From Nitrospira sp. (GTDB lineage Bacteria > Nitrospirota > Nitrospiria > Nitrospirales > Nitrospiraceae): 58,301 nt of DNA. The DNA is taken from NCBI GenBank assembly GCA_023248215.1, contig JAHFEW010000019.1:1-58301 (forward strand). The letters run 5' to 3'. How positions within the stretch are numbered: position 1 is the first letter of the stretch; each line of letters starts with the position of its first letter. Position numbers and translations under genes: made by a program. Below the pieces are notes generated by a model, which saw nothing but the letters and a program-made list of their open reading frames with translations, ran no database searches and was not told where the DNA came from. Shown here one piece after another: positions 37,216 to 48,060 of this stretch.

Positions 37216-40200
37216 ATGCATCCGCTGCTCGCACGACAACTGAAACGCATGGGCCTGGAAGCAGCCACACTTCCCCCGTCGCTCGACACCTGGCAGCAGC
37301 TGCTCGCGCGGGTGAACCAGAGCTATGTTGAGTCAGACCAGGGACACGAACTCCTGGAACGTTCGATTGCCCTCTCCTCGACAGAAATGCAGGCGCTGAA
37401 CGAGCAGCTGCGCCGCACATCTGAGAGCCGACTCACCGAGGAGCGCGACAAACTGCACACCGTCCTCCGGTCTATCGGCGACGGGCTCTGTGTCGTTGAC
37501 CAGGACTGGAATATCCTGCTGCTCAATCCGGAGGGCCAGCGCCTCTGGGCGCGAACCGAAGCGGAGGTTGTCGGCCGCCCGCTGCATGCCATCATTTCAT
37601 TGTCGTCTGGAACGAAACTCACGGAACCGATTTTCACCCGGATCCTGTTGGAGGAAACCGCGCAGGGAGACACCTTTCGGACCGATGACGGGCTGCTCAC
37701 TACGGCCGCCGGACGCTCCTTTCCCGTCTCCTATGTGTTGGCCCCCATCGTTCGGGAGAATCGCGTGGCCGGCGCGGTGCTCGTCTTTCGCGACATCACC
37801 GACCGGAAACAGACGGAGGAGGTTCGCCGCCACACCGAGAGCCTGTTGCGGCGGCACCAAGCCGCGCTCCTCGACTTGACGCGCAACAGCGTCATCCAGA
37901 GTGGCTTGCTGGAGCATGCGCTGAAAGAAATTACACGCACCACTGCCACGACCCTGGGCGTGAGCCGTACCAGCATTTGGTTCTTGCGCGAAGACTGCAG
38001 CGCCATACAGTGCAGAGACCTCTACGACGCGTCCGCCGACCTCCACTCCTCCGGAATTGAAGTACCGGCAACTGCCTGTCCCGCTTATTTCCAAGAGATC
38101 CTCTCCGAACGCATCATCGATGCCGCCGATGCCAGGACCGACCCCCGCACATCCGAGTTCGCCGGCAACTATCTCATCCCCCTCGGCATCACCGCCATGC
38201 TCGACATCCCGATTCGCTTCAAGGGGAAACTCGTCGGGGTGCTCTGTAATGAACATATCGGCCCACCGCGCGCCTGGATGCTGGAGGAACAGCAGTTCGG
38301 CCACGCCATCGCCTCCCTGGTCGCCCTCGCTCTGGAAGCAGCCGAGCGCCTCCAAGCTGAGCGAGCCCTGCGCAAAAGCGAGGGGCGGACCAGGCTGATC
38401 ATCGACACCGCAATCAGCGGGGTCATCGGAATGGACGACAAGGGCGATATTATCGACTGGAATACGCAGGCCGAACAGATATTCGGATGGAAGCGCCATG
38501 AGGCGATCGGCCACGCGATGGTCGACATCATTATTCCTTCTACCCACCGTGAGGCCCACCAGCGCGGACTGGAGCGGTTCCTCAAAACCGGTGAAGGCCC
38601 TATACTAAACAAACGGATCGAAATCACGGCGATGCGCCGCGATGGCACAGAATTCCCCATCGAGCTGGCCATTACCCCGCTGCGCCTCGAGGATGCCTAT
38701 ACCTTCACGGCATTCGTGGTGGACATTACGGAACGGAAGCGGGCAGAAGAAGCGCTCCGCACGAGCGAAGAGCGCTTGGCGATAACGGTGCAAGGTTCGC
38801 ACATCGGCATCTGGGACTGGAACCTCACGACCAACTCAGTCTATTTTTCTCCCCAATGGAAAAGTCAGCTCGGCTTCGACGACTCGACCCTCGTCAACGA
38901 CTTCCAAGAATGGGAGTCGCGCATCCATGTAGATGATCAACAATCTGTCCATAAGATCATTCAATCCTGCCTCGATGGCACTCGCAATCAGTTTGAAATC
39001 GAACACCGCCTGCGGCATCGTGACGGGTCCGACCGGTGGATCTTGTCCCGGGGCAGTATCCTTCGAGACGCCTACGACGTGGCGTCGCGCATGGTCGGCA
39101 TCCACATCGATACCACTGATCGGAAACGCACCGAGGGAGAACTTCGAGCGGCGAAGGAGGCCGCCGAGGCCGCCAGCAAATCCAAGAGCGAGTTTCTGGC
39201 GAATATGAGTCATGAGATTCGCACCCCCATGAACGGTGTCCTGGGAACGACCGAATTGCTCCTCAACAGCGAGCTCACGGACAAGCAGCGGCATCTCGCC
39301 TCGACCGTTCACCGTTCGGGGCGAACCCTCCTGGCGATCATCAACGACATCCTCGATTTTTCGAAGATCGAAGCGGGCAAACTCGAATTGGAATCGGTCG
39401 GGTTCGATCTGTCGCAAGTGCTGTCGGAATCGCTCGAGTTGTTTGTTGAAACGGCCCGACGGAAACAGCTTTGTCTGACCCAGCACATAGGCGAAGGAGT
39501 TCCGCTCTATCTCAAGGGTGACCCGGTCCGATTCCGCCAGATCCTGATGAATCTCCTGAGCAATGCGATGAAGTTTACCCAGACCGGCGGAGTCTCGTTG
39601 ACCACCGAGCTGGTGGAAAGCACGACCAGTCACGTGCTGTTGCGGCTCGCCGTGGCCGACAGCGGCATCGGCATTGCGGCGGCAGCCAAATCACACATCT
39701 TCGACGCCTTTTCACAAGCCGATGGCTCAACCACCCGACGGTACGGCGGTACCGGTCTTGGCCTCTCGATTGCCAAACAGTTGGTCGCACTCATGGGCGG
39801 AACCATTACGGTGGACAGCACACCCGGGAACGGCTCGACCTTCGCCTTTACGGCGCGGCTTGTTCGTCAACCCCTTGGAGCTGCATCCCCAAAGGGACTC
39901 ACGCCCTGCGCGCAGTTGCCAGAGCCCTATCTCACATCCGAACAGGCCAGGGAGGCCCCACGCCCCTCATCATGCTCCATCGCGCCTAAGCCGCCTGGCC
40001 AGAAACCCGCCGCACGAATCCTGCTGGCTGAAGACAGCCCCGTCAATCGAGAGGTCGCCATCGGCATGCTGGACCTACTCGGATATGAGGTCGATGTGGC
40101 GGAGAACGGCCGGCAAGCCTTGGTGGCCGCCGGCGGAGACAATATCGACATGATTTTGATGGACTGTCAGATGCCTGAAATGGATGGGCTCACGGCGACC

Positions 40201-40857
40201 AGAGAAATTCGCCAACGCGAAACATCTTTGGGGCGACGCCGGTTGTCCATCATCGCCTTGACCGCGCATGCCATGCAGGGAGACCGGGAGCAATGCCTCG
40301 CGGCCGGCATGGATGACTATCTGACCAAACCCTATACCCAGATGCAGTTGCGAGAAATGGTGCTCAAGTGGCTGACCAGGAAGACGCCCCCTGCGCACTC
40401 CCCCTCGATTGGAGGCACAACCTCTCCCGTTTCAGCATTGATGCCTGATTCATCCCGATTGACGACTGAGCCGACGGTGGAAGCACTGACAGTGCCTCCC
40501 GGTATAGACCTGAAGGCTCTGGCTGGCATCCGGGCATTGCAACGCCCCAACCGGCCGAATGTGCTGGCGTCCGTCCTGCGGAAGTATCTCGACAATTCGC
40601 GGGACAGCGTGGATGCCCTCCGCGACGCCATTCGTGCGAACGATCCGGCAGCGCTGCAAGCCATCGCACACCGGCTCAAATCGAGCAGCGCCCAGCTCGG
40701 GGCTATAGCCGTGGCCACCCGATGCCACGAACTCGAAGCGATGGGCGGCCACAAGAATTTGATCGATGCCGACCGCGTCCTCGCTCAATTGCAATCGGAC
40801 TATCTCGCTGCCTGTGCAGTCTTTCGAAATGAGATCGCCAAGGGGAGACAGCCATGA
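37216..40857 (+). CDS. Soluble multi-sensor hybrid histidine kinase (PAS-GAF-PAS-PAS-HisKA-HATPase-REC-HPt)
   Basis: A 1213-residue kinase without transmembrane helices. The order is: helical N-terminus (~1-75), PAS (~80-195), GAF (~225-375), PAS (~388-505), PAS (~515-640), HisKA with H666, HATPase ([25 protein letters not shown]), REC with D983 and HPt with H1152 ([11 protein letters not shown]). The second PAS closely resembles that of the kinase at 26-29 kb, pointing to shared ancestry. The gene overlaps the next by ATGA and follows FIST by 5 bases. A cytoplasmic multi-input relay is inferred; its signal is unknown. Confidence 0.93.
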   Translation: MHPLLARQLKRMGLEAATLPPSLDTWQQLLARVNQSYVESDQGHELLERSIALSSTEMQALNEQLRRTSESRLTEERDKLHTVLRSIGDGLCVVDQDWNILLLNPEGQRLWARTEAEVVGRPLHAIISLSSGTKLTEPIFTRILLEETAQGDTFRTDDGLLTTAAGRSFPVSYVLAPIVRENRVAGAVLVFRDITDRKQTEEVRRHTESLLRRHQAALLDLTRNSVIQSGLLEHALKEITRTTATTLGVSRTSIWFLREDCSAIQCRDLYDASADLHSSGIEVPATACPAYFQEILSERIIDAADARTDPRTSEFAGNYLIPLGITAMLDIPIRFKGKLVGVLCNEHIGPPRAWMLEEQQFGHAIASLVALALEAAERLQAERALRKSEGRTRLIIDTAISGVIGMDDKGDIIDWNTQAEQIFGWKRHEAIGHAMVDIIIPSTHREAHQRGLERFLKTGEGPILNKRIEITAMRRDGTEFPIELAITPLRLEDAYTFTAFVVDITERKRAEEALRTSEERLAITVQGSHIGIWDWNLTTNSVYFSPQWKSQLGFDDSTLVNDFQEWESRIHVDDQQSVHKIIQSCLDGTRNQFEIEHRLRHRDGSDRWILSRGSILRDAYDVASRMVGIHIDTTDRKRTEGELRAAKEAAEAASKSKSEFLANMSHEIRTPMNGVLGTTELLLNSELTDKQRHLASTVHRSGRTLLAIINDILDFSKIEAGKLELESVGFDLSQVLSESLELFVETARRKQLCLTQHIGEGVPLYLKGDPVRFRQILMNLLSNAMKFTQTGGVSLTTELVESTTSHVLLRLAVADSGIGIAAAAKSHIFDAFSQADGSTTRRYGGTGLGLSIAKQLVALMGGTITVDSTPGNGSTFAFTARLVRQPLGAASPKGLTPCAQLPEPYLTSEQAREAPRPSSCSIAPKPPGQKPAARILLAEDSPVNREVAIGMLDLLGYEVDVAENGRQALVAAGGDNIDMILMDCQMPEMDGLTATREIRQRETSLGRRRLSIIALTAHAMQGDREQCLAAGMDDYLTKPYTQMQLREMVLKWLTRKTPPAHSPSIGGTTSPVSALMPDSSRLTTEPTVEALTVPPGIDLKALAGIRALQRPNRPNVLASVLRKYLDNSRDSVDALRDAIRANDPAALQAIAHRLKSSSAQLGAIAVATRCHELEAMGGHKNLIDADRVLAQLQSDYLAACAVFRNEIAKGRQP

Positions 40858-42101
40858 ATCCTCTCATACCAGGACGGACCCCGTTTGCGCTGGTTGCGGA
40901 TGACGACATCATTGTCCGCATGTTCGCCCGCGAGGCACTGGAACAAGCCGGCTGGATCGTTGAGGAGGTTCAAAACGGACGGGAAGCCTGGGCGGCTTTT
41001 CAGCGTCGCCCACCCGACGTCGTGCTTCTCGACGTCATGATGCCCGAAATGGATGGGTTCGTCGCCTGTGCGGCCTTACGTCGGCTGCCGAAGGGCGAGC
41101 ATACCCCCATTCTCATTATGACCGGGCTGGACGACTTTGACTCGATTACGAAAGCCTACGACGCCGGCGCGACTGATTTTATCGTCAAGCCGTTGAATGC
41201 GATGCTGCTGACCCACCGCATCCGCTACATGGTTCGGGCCAACCAGGTGTTGCAGGAACTTCGAGCCAGCCAAGCTACTCTGACGCAGGCCCGTGATGCG
41301 GCCATCGAAGGGACTCGGCTCAAGTCCGAGTTCCTTGCCACCATGAGCCATGAAATCCGTACGCCTATGAACGGCGTGCTGGGGATGACGGACTGGCTAC
41401 TCGACACCACGCTCACCCCTGAGCAACAGGACTGTGCCGAAACCATCCGCTCCTCGGGCGATGCCTTGATGGTTATTATCAACGACATTCTGGACTTCTC
41501 CAAGATCGAGTCCGGAAAACTGTCTCTCGAACTGCTGGACTTTGAGTTGCCCGTTTTCCTCAATCGAGTCGTGGCGCTGTTTACCGAACGAGCCCAACGG
41601 AAGGGCCTGGTATTGACCTCTCAGATCGCCGACGGAGTGCCGTCCAGCTTGCTCGGGGATCCCTCCAGGCTTCAACAGATTCTCAACAATTTACTGGCCA
41701 ATGCGATCAAATTCAGCGATCACGGAAAGGTCTCCGTCCAGGTGGATCTCGATCAACGGCCGCCTGAACAGCGCCTCGAATTTCCCGCTACCAGATATGG
41801 TGAAACATCGGCTGGCCACAACCGAGTGATCCACGTCCGATTCTCCGTGTTTGACAATGGAATCGGAATTGCCCCCAGCGCCTTCTCAAAACTGTTTCAG
41901 CCATTTGTGCAAGCGGATGGGTCCACGACCAGGAAATATGGGGGAACTGGATTGGGACTTGCCATCTGCAAGCAGTTGGTGGAATTGATGGGGGGACACA
42001 TCGGGGCAGAGAGCGAGCAGAGATGCGGCTCCGTGTTCCGATTCACGGTACCACTCCAGCAACTAATTCCGAACGCCGAAACCGACAGACACGCTGCCTA
42101 G
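40854..42101 (+). CDS. Response regulator-histidine kinase fusion (REC-HisKA-HATPase)
   Basis: A 415-residue protein. The N-terminal receiver (residues 10-125) has the acidic pocket ADDD and phospho-acceptor D60 ([11 protein letters not shown]). A coiled linker leads to HisKA with H166 ([11 protein letters not shown]) and HATPase with [16 protein letters not shown] and GGTGLGLAI. It could take phosphate from the HPt domain of the preceding kinase and thereby control its own kinase activity. No DNA-binding or enzymatic output domain is present, so the final output lies elsewhere. Last gene of the three-gene operon. Confidence 0.92.
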   Translation: MNPLIPGRTPFALVADDDIIVRMFAREALEQAGWIVEEVQNGREAWAAFQRRPPDVVLLDVMMPEMDGFVACAALRRLPKGEHTPILIMTGLDDFDSITKAYDAGATDFIVKPLNAMLLTHRIRYMVRANQVLQELRASQATLTQARDAAIEGTRLKSEFLATMSHEIRTPMNGVLGMTDWLLDTTLTPEQQDCAETIRSSGDALMVIINDILDFSKIESGKLSLELLDFELPVFLNRVVALFTERAQRKGLVLTSQIADGVPSSLLGDPSRLQQILNNLLANAIKFSDHGKVSVQVDLDQRPPEQRLEFPATRYGETSAGHNRVIHVRFSVFDNGIGIAPSAFSKLFQPFVQADGSTTRKYGGTGLGLAICKQLVELMGGHIGAESEQRCGSVFRFTVPLQQLIPNAETDRHAA

Positions 42102-42425
42102 CAAGAGATCTGGGGCGTTTAACCCTGCTCTCCCTTGACCTCAACTCTCTTTCATCCTACTTGACGATAGTATCTTTAAAGATACGTTTTCGGTGCCTTC
42201 TTGGATACTTTCCCTCATTCAAATATCCACATGTTCATTCTATCACATTGATACTACATACAAAATATAACGGTCCAAACTTTGCTTTACTTCGAGATGC
42301 ACACATAGTATACAAAGCACGTCGAAAGGGGCCTTCTCTGTGAACTTCCCATTCCGATCCCGCACGGCCTCCCTGAAATATCTCACCCTGTATGCAATAT
42401 CCTACAGGGGCCAAGGAACTCTTCT
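42102..42425. other. AT-rich intergenic region with a 16-bp perfect palindrome
   Basis: No gene. The stretch 42150-42350 is clearly richer in A/T than its surroundings. GTATCTTTAAAGATAC (42170-42185) is a perfect palindrome lying just after TTGACG (42161-42166), a possible -35. No good -10 follows at 16-18 bases. It could be an operator for the deacetylase gene downstream. Confidence 0.5.
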
Positions 42426-43319
42426 GTGCACTGCCTGACATTCGACATCGAAGAACACTTTCAAGTGTCGCGATTCGACTCTCCGATTCGTCGTCGGCAC
42501 TGGGGGTCCTTTCAGAGTCGGGTGACCCCGAATACCTGTAAGCTGCTGGATCTCCTCGCTCGTTATCAAACCAGGGCCACTTTTTTCGTGTTAGCTTGGG
42601 TAGCTGAACGTCACCCCGGGCTCATCAAGCAGATCGCCGAATGCGGACATGAGATCGCATCACATGGATACGGCCATGAGCTGGTCACGGCACAAACACC
42701 AGAATTGTTTCGTGCAGACGTCAGGAAAGCAAAACAGATTCTCGAAGACCTCACGGGATCTCCCGTCCAGGGCTATCGCGCACCGGGATTCACGATTACT
42801 CGGGAAACCCTGTGGGCGCTGCCGATTTTGGCGGAAGAAGGATATACCTACGATTCCAGCGTGGTCCCGATCCGGCATGACCATTGTGGCATTCCCGGCG
42901 CCGACCCCTGGCACCATCTGAGGCAGACCTCTTCAGGCCCCATTTGGGAAGTTCCACCGTCCACCGCAAACCTCGGCGGACTGCGGATCCCAATTGCCGG
43001 TGGCAGCTACTTCCGTCTCTTGCCGTTCTCGTTACTGTGCCGGCTATTGAAGCGCATCGAACGGCAAGGCCGTCCCCTGGTCATGTATTTTCATCCATGG
43101 GAACTTGACCCCCAACAGCCACATATGGAAGGGCCATTTTTCTCCCAACTGTTCCACTACCGAAACCTGGACAAGATGGAGTTCCGGATCTCCACCCTGA
43201 TGAATACATTCCGATTTGCCCCGATTGCCGAACAGATCGACTTCTCACCGATCCTGCCTCTCGACCCGACTATCTTCCCGGCCATTCCCCCGGCCGAAAT
43301 CGCACAAGACGTGGCTTGA
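42426..43319 (+). CDS. Polysaccharide deacetylase, XrtA/PEP-CTERM-locus type
   Basis: A 297-residue NodB-fold deacetylase. TFDIEEHFQV supplies the catalytic Asp and metal-site Asp, SHGYGHE the metal-binding histidines, and GYRAPGFTITRETLWAL the active-site Arg region; MYFHPWELDP lies near the C-terminus. The start and C-terminal extension match deacetylases of exosortase/PEP-CTERM exopolysaccharide loci. It starts with GTG. No exosortase or glycosyltransferase gene is adjacent, so this copy is detached from a typical locus. It probably acts on extracellular polysaccharide; the substrate is unknown. Confidence 0.88.
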   Translation: MHCLTFDIEEHFQVSRFDSPIRRRHWGSFQSRVTPNTCKLLDLLARYQTRATFFVLAWVAERHPGLIKQIAECGHEIASHGYGHELVTAQTPELFRADVRKAKQILEDLTGSPVQGYRAPGFTITRETLWALPILAEEGYTYDSSVVPIRHDHCGIPGADPWHHLRQTSSGPIWEVPPSTANLGGLRIPIAGGSYFRLLPFSLLCRLLKRIERQGRPLVMYFHPWELDPQQPHMEGPFFSQLFHYRNLDKMEFRISTLMNTFRFAPIAEQIDFSPILPLDPTIFPAIPPAEIAQDVA

Positions 43320-43477
43320 ACCCTTCCGAGACCGAATCGCAGGCCTCTCGGTCCTTACTCACGATGCGGCTCGTCCTTTGACGCTGCTTCAATGTAGGGA
43401 TTGCAAGGTCGAGACGGTTTCAGTACGGTAAGGACCGCCCGGACATTTCCACAGCGAGCATTTCAGGGAGAATCACC

Positions 43478-44053
43478 ATGCAAGACGGGAATATGAGCCT
43501 ACGATCCGCGTCACACAACATGGCAAGCATGATGTGGGCGCTGGCGCTTGTCCTACTCTCTCCTGCCACCGCCCTCAGTCAAACCGTCGATGATACCGTT
43601 CAGTTCATCGGCGACATGGCCAATACCCATGGCTTTGTTCGCAGCCTCAGCTGCAGAAACCCTAAAGCCGGGAAAGCGACTAAAATTACCGAGGTTTACA
43701 GCGTGATTCCCACGGGAACCAAACTCGGGGCGGTCGAGCTCAATCACGGCCATGACGAAGTCAATACCGGCTTCACCCATTTCGACCTGCATGACATCGA
43801 TACGATCGAGTACCAAGGACAAGACAGTCGTGAGAACAACCTGGTCCTCTATGGGGTTCGTTTTACCTGCAAGAGCAGCGCCCCCTGTATCATGAAAACC
43901 AGTTTTTGTACCGGGGCGATTACGGAGCTCGAAGCCCAGTTTCCAGAGGACACATTGCTGTTTCGATCCGCCTCTCATGCCGAGCGGGTGACCAAAGCCT
44001 TCGCCCACCTGTTGACGTTGGTCCGCGCGCAACAAAACAATCAACCCTTCTGA
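43478..44053 (+). CDS. Secreted hypothetical protein
   Basis: A 191-residue protein with a signal peptide (MMWALALVLLSPATALSQ) after a short N-terminal region; the start has GGGAGAA upstream. The mature part has four cysteines (SCRN, FTCKSSAPC, SFC) that could form disulfides, and several His/Asp-rich strands (VELNHGHDEVNTGFTHFDLHDID). No family recognised. It is converging with the cyclophilin gene. Confidence 0.7.
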   Translation: MQDGNMSLRSASHNMASMMWALALVLLSPATALSQTVDDTVQFIGDMANTHGFVRSLSCRNPKAGKATKITEVYSVIPTGTKLGAVELNHGHDEVNTGFTHFDLHDIDTIEYQGQDSRENNLVLYGVRFTCKSSAPCIMKTSFCTGAITELEAQFPEDTLLFRSASHAERVTKAFAHLLTLVRAQQNNQPF

Positions 44054-44266
44054 CAGGGCTTTACCGGCGCCGAGCCGATCATTCGGACAAGGCTCGCTGC
44101 GGACGAAATCCTTTTTTCGGAGCTCGGAAGATCGGCAGGAAACCTCGTCCGCCGCTTCACTGGCGAACGGGGCCTCCGAGGCAAGGTGATAGCCTCAGGC
44201 CTGGGGATTCACCGTCTATCTTGATCGGAACTGTCCGGTCTTTGCCAAACACGCTTCTGACTCGGT

Positions 44267-44917
44267 TTACTCCACAATCGTCACAGTCATTTCCACACGA
44301 TCAATCGGATTGTCGCAAGGCCCCTTGTCTGCAGGAGTCGGCGCACCCGTTTGGCACATGACTCTCGGCAACCCGACAATCTTATCCGCAACCCCGATTC
44401 CTTTGACCACTTCGCCAAAAATCGTATATTTTCTATCTAGAAACCGCGACTCTTCGACAACGATAAAAAACTGAGACCCGGCGCTATCAGGATCTTGCGC
44501 CCGCGCCATCGACACCATGCCACGCTTGTGAGGCAGGTCGCTAAACTCACCTTTCACATTGTGTCCGGGACCACCCTGACCATAGGCATTCTTCTTCAGT
44601 GAATCTTTGGTGTTCGGGTCACCGCCCTGGATCATAAATCCCGGAATCACACGATGAAAAATCGTGCCATTGTAAAAACCGGATTTGGCCAGCTTGATGA
44701 AGTTCTCGACATGATGCGGAGCCAAGTCGGGGAGAAACTTGATCTCCATATCGCCGAATTTGGTCTTAATGACCGCCCTCGCGTTGTTAGCGTTCACAGA
44801 TTCATTTCCTGCCGTGGCGGCATCAGCCGCCAAACAGCGCCCCGTCATGCCGCCCACAACGAGCAAACTCATCACGCCCACGATTCCCAACGCCTTATTC
44901 CAGTGAGTGTGTGCCAT
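44267..44917 (-). CDS. Periplasmic cyclophilin-type peptidyl-prolyl isomerase
   Basis: Catalyses cis-trans isomerisation of prolyl bonds. After a signal peptide (VGVMSLLVVGGMTGRCLAADA) the cyclophilin core shows FIKLAKSGFYNGTIFHRVIPGFMIQGGDP, MARAQDPDSAGSQFFIV and YTIFGEVVKGIGVADKI. The catalytic Arg (FHRV) and the QFF motif are intact. An insertion of ~10 residues (CQTGAPTPADKGPCD) with two Cys near the C-terminus may form a disulfide. I chose the ATG preceded by AGGAGG; a longer frame upstream is unlikely. Confidence 0.93.
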   Translation of the reverse strand: MAHTHWNKALGIVGVMSLLVVGGMTGRCLAADAATAGNESVNANNARAVIKTKFGDMEIKFLPDLAPHHVENFIKLAKSGFYNGTIFHRVIPGFMIQGGDPNTKDSLKKNAYGQGGPGHNVKGEFSDLPHKRGMVSMARAQDPDSAGSQFFIVVEESRFLDRKYTIFGEVVKGIGVADKIVGLPRVMCQTGAPTPADKGPCDNPIDRVEMTVTIVE

Positions 44918-44952
44918 CGTGCCTCCTTCTAGCTGGTCCACGACCTCTCGCC

Positions 44953-45660
44953 TTACGCCGTCAACTGCGCAAGCGCTTCCTTGGCCGCCATTTGCTCAGC
45001 TTCTTTCTTACTGTGACCGCGCCCGACTCCACGCATGATACCCTGGATCGTCAGCTCGACTTCAAACACTTTCTCATGATCAGGACCCGATTCCCTTACT
45101 GTCACATAACGCGGCAGTGTTTCGAAACGTTTCTGACAGACCTCCTGTAGTTGGGTCTTGTAATCATCCATGCCGGGACGGGCCTGTTCGGCACGCGTCG
45201 CCTGCAATTCCCCTTCCAAGACCCGCAAGGTAAAGGTCCGACTCGCCTCAAGCCCGCCATCCAAATAGACGGCCGCAATCAACGCTTCGAGCGCATCCGC
45301 CAACAGAGAATGTTTTTCTCGTCCCTTCGAGAGCTCCTCCCCTTTTCCCAGCCGCAACAGACGACCCAGCTTCATACGCCGGGCGGCCTTGGCCAGCGAG
45401 GCCTCACTCACGAGTTGCGCTTTCAGCTTAGACAGCCCGCCTTCGCTGCTGTCTGGAAATTCGGCGGCAAGATACTCACTCATGACGAGTGACAGTACGG
45501 CATCGCCAAGGAACTCCAGCCGTTCGTTTTGTGTTCGATCTTTACTGCGCCGCTCGTTGGAATAGGATTTGTGAGTCAGGGCTTCTTCCAGCAAACGAGG
45601 CTGATGGAAGTGGTAGCCCAGGAGGCGCTGGACCGTCTCAACTGACGTTGCCGGCGTCAT
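44953..45660 (-). CDS. rnc: Ribonuclease III
   Basis: Double-stranded RNA endonuclease for rRNA and mRNA processing. The 235-residue protein has the signature NERLEFLGDAVLSLVMSEYL with metal-binding Glu and Asp, LADALEALIAAVYLDGG with the second Asp/Glu pair, and a C-terminal dsRNA-binding domain (DYKTQLQEVCQKRF ... SKKEAEQMAAKEAL). It lies 27 bases after fabF, the common fab-rnc order. Confidence 0.97.
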   Translation of the reverse strand: MTPATSVETVQRLLGYHFHQPRLLEEALTHKSYSNERRSKDRTQNERLEFLGDAVLSLVMSEYLAAEFPDSSEGGLSKLKAQLVSEASLAKAARRMKLGRLLRLGKGEELSKGREKHSLLADALEALIAAVYLDGGLEASRTFTLRVLEGELQATRAEQARPGMDDYKTQLQEVCQKRFETLPRYVTVRESGPDHEKVFEVELTIQGIMRGVGRGHSKKEAEQMAAKEALAQLTA

Positions 45661-45687
45661 AGAACCTGACTCGTGCTGAGAAGAGGA

Positions 45688-46938
45688 TTACGGATCACAC
45701 CGGCGAAAGAGCAGACAGGCGTTGACCCCTCCGAAGCCGAACGAATTGGAGAGGACCACCTGAGGCTTGGCTGGGCGTGCGCGGTTGGGCACGTAATCGA
45801 GATCACAGGCGGGATCAGGGTGATCAAGGTTGATCGTAGGCGGCAGTATGCCGTGATGCAGCGCGAGAATGCTGAACACGGCCTCGATCCCGCCAGCTGC
45901 ACCCAACAAATGGCCCGTCATGGATTTCGTCGAGCTGACAGGAATTTGATAGGCCTGCGTCCCAAACACCTGTTTAATCGCCTTGGTTTCGATGGCATCC
46001 GCCATGGTAGACGTGCCATGGGCGTTGATATAGCCGATGTCCGTTTTCGCGACGCCGGCATCCTTCAACACCATTTCCATACAACGAACGGCACCCTCCC
46101 CTTCCTCAGGCGGGGCCGTAATATGATACGCATCGCTATTCATCGCATACCCGATGACTTCCGCATAGATGCGCGCGCCACGCTTTCGGGCATGCTCGAG
46201 TTCTTCGAGCACCACGACCCCGGCCCCCTCACCGAGCACAAATCCGTCTCGATCCTTGTCGAATGGCCGACTGGCTTTCGTCGGTTCGTGGTTCCTGAAT
46301 GACAGGGCTTTGGCCGAAGCAAACCCGGCTACGCCCAACGGCGTAATGGCCGCTTCCGCGCCTCCGGCGATCATCACATCCGCGTCATCCCGCTGAATGA
46401 GCCGAGTGGCATCGCCGATGCAGTGATTACCCGTGGCACAGGCCGTGACCGCACAGGAATTCGGCCCCTTCGCGCCAAGACGAATCGCCACCTGGCCGGA
46501 AGCCAGGTTGATGATCGTCATCGGAATGAAAAACGGCGAGACCCGGCCTGGGCCCTTCTCCTTCAGCACATCGTGGTAATGCTCGATGGACCCCAACCCA
46601 CCGATACCGGACCCGATATAGACCCCCACGCGCGTGGCCTCTTCGGGCGCCACTTTGAGCTTCGCATCATCCACCGCCAGTTGGCTCGCCCCCACCGCAT
46701 AGTGGATGAAGGTGTCCATCTTCTTAATTTCTTTTTTCTCGATGAACTGGGCCGGATCGAAATCCTTGACCTCTCCGGCAATCTGCGCGTCGTAGCCAGT
46801 CGGATCGAATCGCGTGATGCGGCCGATACCCGACTCCCCGGCGCAGAGAGCCTTCCAGGTCTTCTCCACTCCGGTTCCCAGGGGGGTTACCAGTCCGAGA
46901 CCGGTTACCACGACACGTCTGATGGGTCGATCCTGCAT
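45688..46938 (-). CDS. fabF: 3-oxoacyl-[acyl-carrier-protein] synthase II
   Basis: Condenses malonyl-ACP with acyl-ACP in fatty-acid elongation. About 416 residues from the ATG at 46936-46938. The start [21 protein letters not shown] is the family N-terminus. The catalytic Cys lies in [14 protein letters not shown], the two histidines in [13 protein letters not shown] and [12 protein letters not shown]. The open frame extends upstream into acpP but that part is antisense noise. It starts 13 bases after acpP. Confidence 0.97.
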   Translation of the reverse strand: MQDRPIRRVVVTGLGLVTPLGTGVEKTWKALCAGESGIGRITRFDPTGYDAQIAGEVKDFDPAQFIEKKEIKKMDTFIHYAVGASQLAVDDAKLKVAPEEATRVGVYIGSGIGGLGSIEHYHDVLKEKGPGRVSPFFIPMTIINLASGQVAIRLGAKGPNSCAVTACATGNHCIGDATRLIQRDDADVMIAGGAEAAITPLGVAGFASAKALSFRNHEPTKASRPFDKDRDGFVLGEGAGVVVLEELEHARKRGARIYAEVIGYAMNSDAYHITAPPEEGEGAVRCMEMVLKDAGVAKTDIGYINAHGTSTMADAIETKAIKQVFGTQAYQIPVSSTKSMTGHLLGAAGGIEAVFSILALHHGILPPTINLDHPDPACDLDYVPNRARPAKPQVVLSNSFGFGGVNACLLFRRCDP

Positions 46939-46951
46939 ATCCGCAGTCCAG

Positions 46952-47185
46952 CTACGCCTTCTCTTTAATATATTCGAGCGCTTTCCCGACGGTGAGAATC
47001 TTCTCGGCATCCTCATCGGGGATCTCGATTTCAAACTCTTCTTCCAGTGCCATCACTAATTCGACCGTATCGAGCGAGTCAGCGCCCAAGTCTTCGACGA
47101 AATGCGCCTCCAGCGTCACTTCCTCTTCCTCCACCCCCAACTGCTCGGCAATAATTTTCTTCACCCGTTCATCTACTGTTGCCAT
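46952..47185 (-). CDS. acpP: Acyl carrier protein
   Basis: A 77-residue acidic four-helix protein that carries growing acyl chains on phosphopantetheine. The modified serine is in [18 protein letters not shown], the family's hallmark. A perfect AAGGAGGT lies 9 bases before the ATG at 47185, which rules out the longer upstream frame. Placed between fabG and fabF as in most bacteria. Confidence 0.98.
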   Translation of the reverse strand: MATVDERVKKIIAEQLGVEEEEVTLEAHFVEDLGADSLDTVELVMALEEEFEIEIPDEDAEKILTVGKALEYIKEKA

Positions 47186-47281
47186 TGACTTGCCCACCTC
47201 CTTCCCCATCCTAGCCTCCTTACTCCTCACCGGGATATTCCGAATCGATTAGGACCGATCCGGTCACCCGACCTGACTCAC

Positions 47282-48025
47282 TTATACCATGAGCATGCCA
47301 CCATTCACGTGCAACACCTGCCCCGTGATATAGGACGCTGCATCCGACACTAAGAAACGAACCGCAGCGGCAATATCGGACGGAAGCCCTAACCGTCCCA
47401 AAGGAATCTGCTTCTGCAAAGCCTCTTTCACCTCAGGCGACAACCCCTGCGTCATCGCCGTATCGATAAAGCCCGGAGCCACCGCGTTCACCGTCACCGC
47501 CCGACTCGCATACTCGCGCGCCGCCGTCTTGGTGAACCCGATCACCGCCGCCTTCGACGCAGCGTAATTGGCTTGCCCCACGTTGCCCATCGCCCCTACG
47601 ATCGAGGCAATATTGACAATTCGCCCATAGCGCTGCTTGGTCATCGGCAGCAGGACGGCTTTCGTGCAATGAAAGGTCCCGTTCAAATTGACCTGCAACA
47701 CCAAATTCCAATCTTCCTCCTTCATTCTGAGCAACAACCCGTCACGGGTAATACCGGCGTTGTTCACCAGAATATCGATTTTCCCCCACTCCCGCATGAC
47801 CTGATCGGCCATGGCCTTGGCATCGTTCCAGTCGGCCACGTTGACCTTCACGCTAAGCGCACGACGCCCCAGTTTCTGAATCGCCGCCACGGCCTCCTGC
47901 GAGCGCCCCGGATCGAGGTCCGCGACCACAATGTCCGCGCCATCCTCAGCCAAAGCCTCCGCGATCGCACGTCCGATCCCCTGCGCCGCACCGGTGACAA
48001 TCGCCACTTTCCCCTGTAATGACAT
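47282..48025 (-). CDS. fabG: 3-oxoacyl-[acyl-carrier-protein] reductase
   Basis: NADPH-dependent short-chain dehydrogenase reducing 3-oxoacyl-ACP. The 247-residue protein has the cofactor motif VTGAAQGIGRAIAEALAEDG, NNAG, the catalytic Ser-Tyr-Lys set (NIASIVG ... QANYAASKAAVIGF) and the end FLVSDAASYITGQVLHVNGGM. It lies between fabD and acpP. Confidence 0.97.
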   Translation of the reverse strand: MSLQGKVAIVTGAAQGIGRAIAEALAEDGADIVVADLDPGRSQEAVAAIQKLGRRALSVKVNVADWNDAKAMADQVMREWGKIDILVNNAGITRDGLLLRMKEEDWNLVLQVNLNGTFHCTKAVLLPMTKQRYGRIVNIASIVGAMGNVGQANYAASKAAVIGFTKTAAREYASRAVTVNAVAPGFIDTAMTQGLSPEVKEALQKQIPLGRLGLPSDIAAAVRFLVSDAASYITGQVLHVNGGMLMV

Positions 48026-48060
48026 CAGCCTGTTCTCCGCAATCCCTTCGCCCCTTACGC

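Noticed and set aside
44054-44266. Open frame after the secreted protein gene as a small gene
   Set aside because: Several frames are open for ~50 codons but none has a start with ribosome-binding sequence or a recognisable protein; taken as the 3' spacer between convergent genes.
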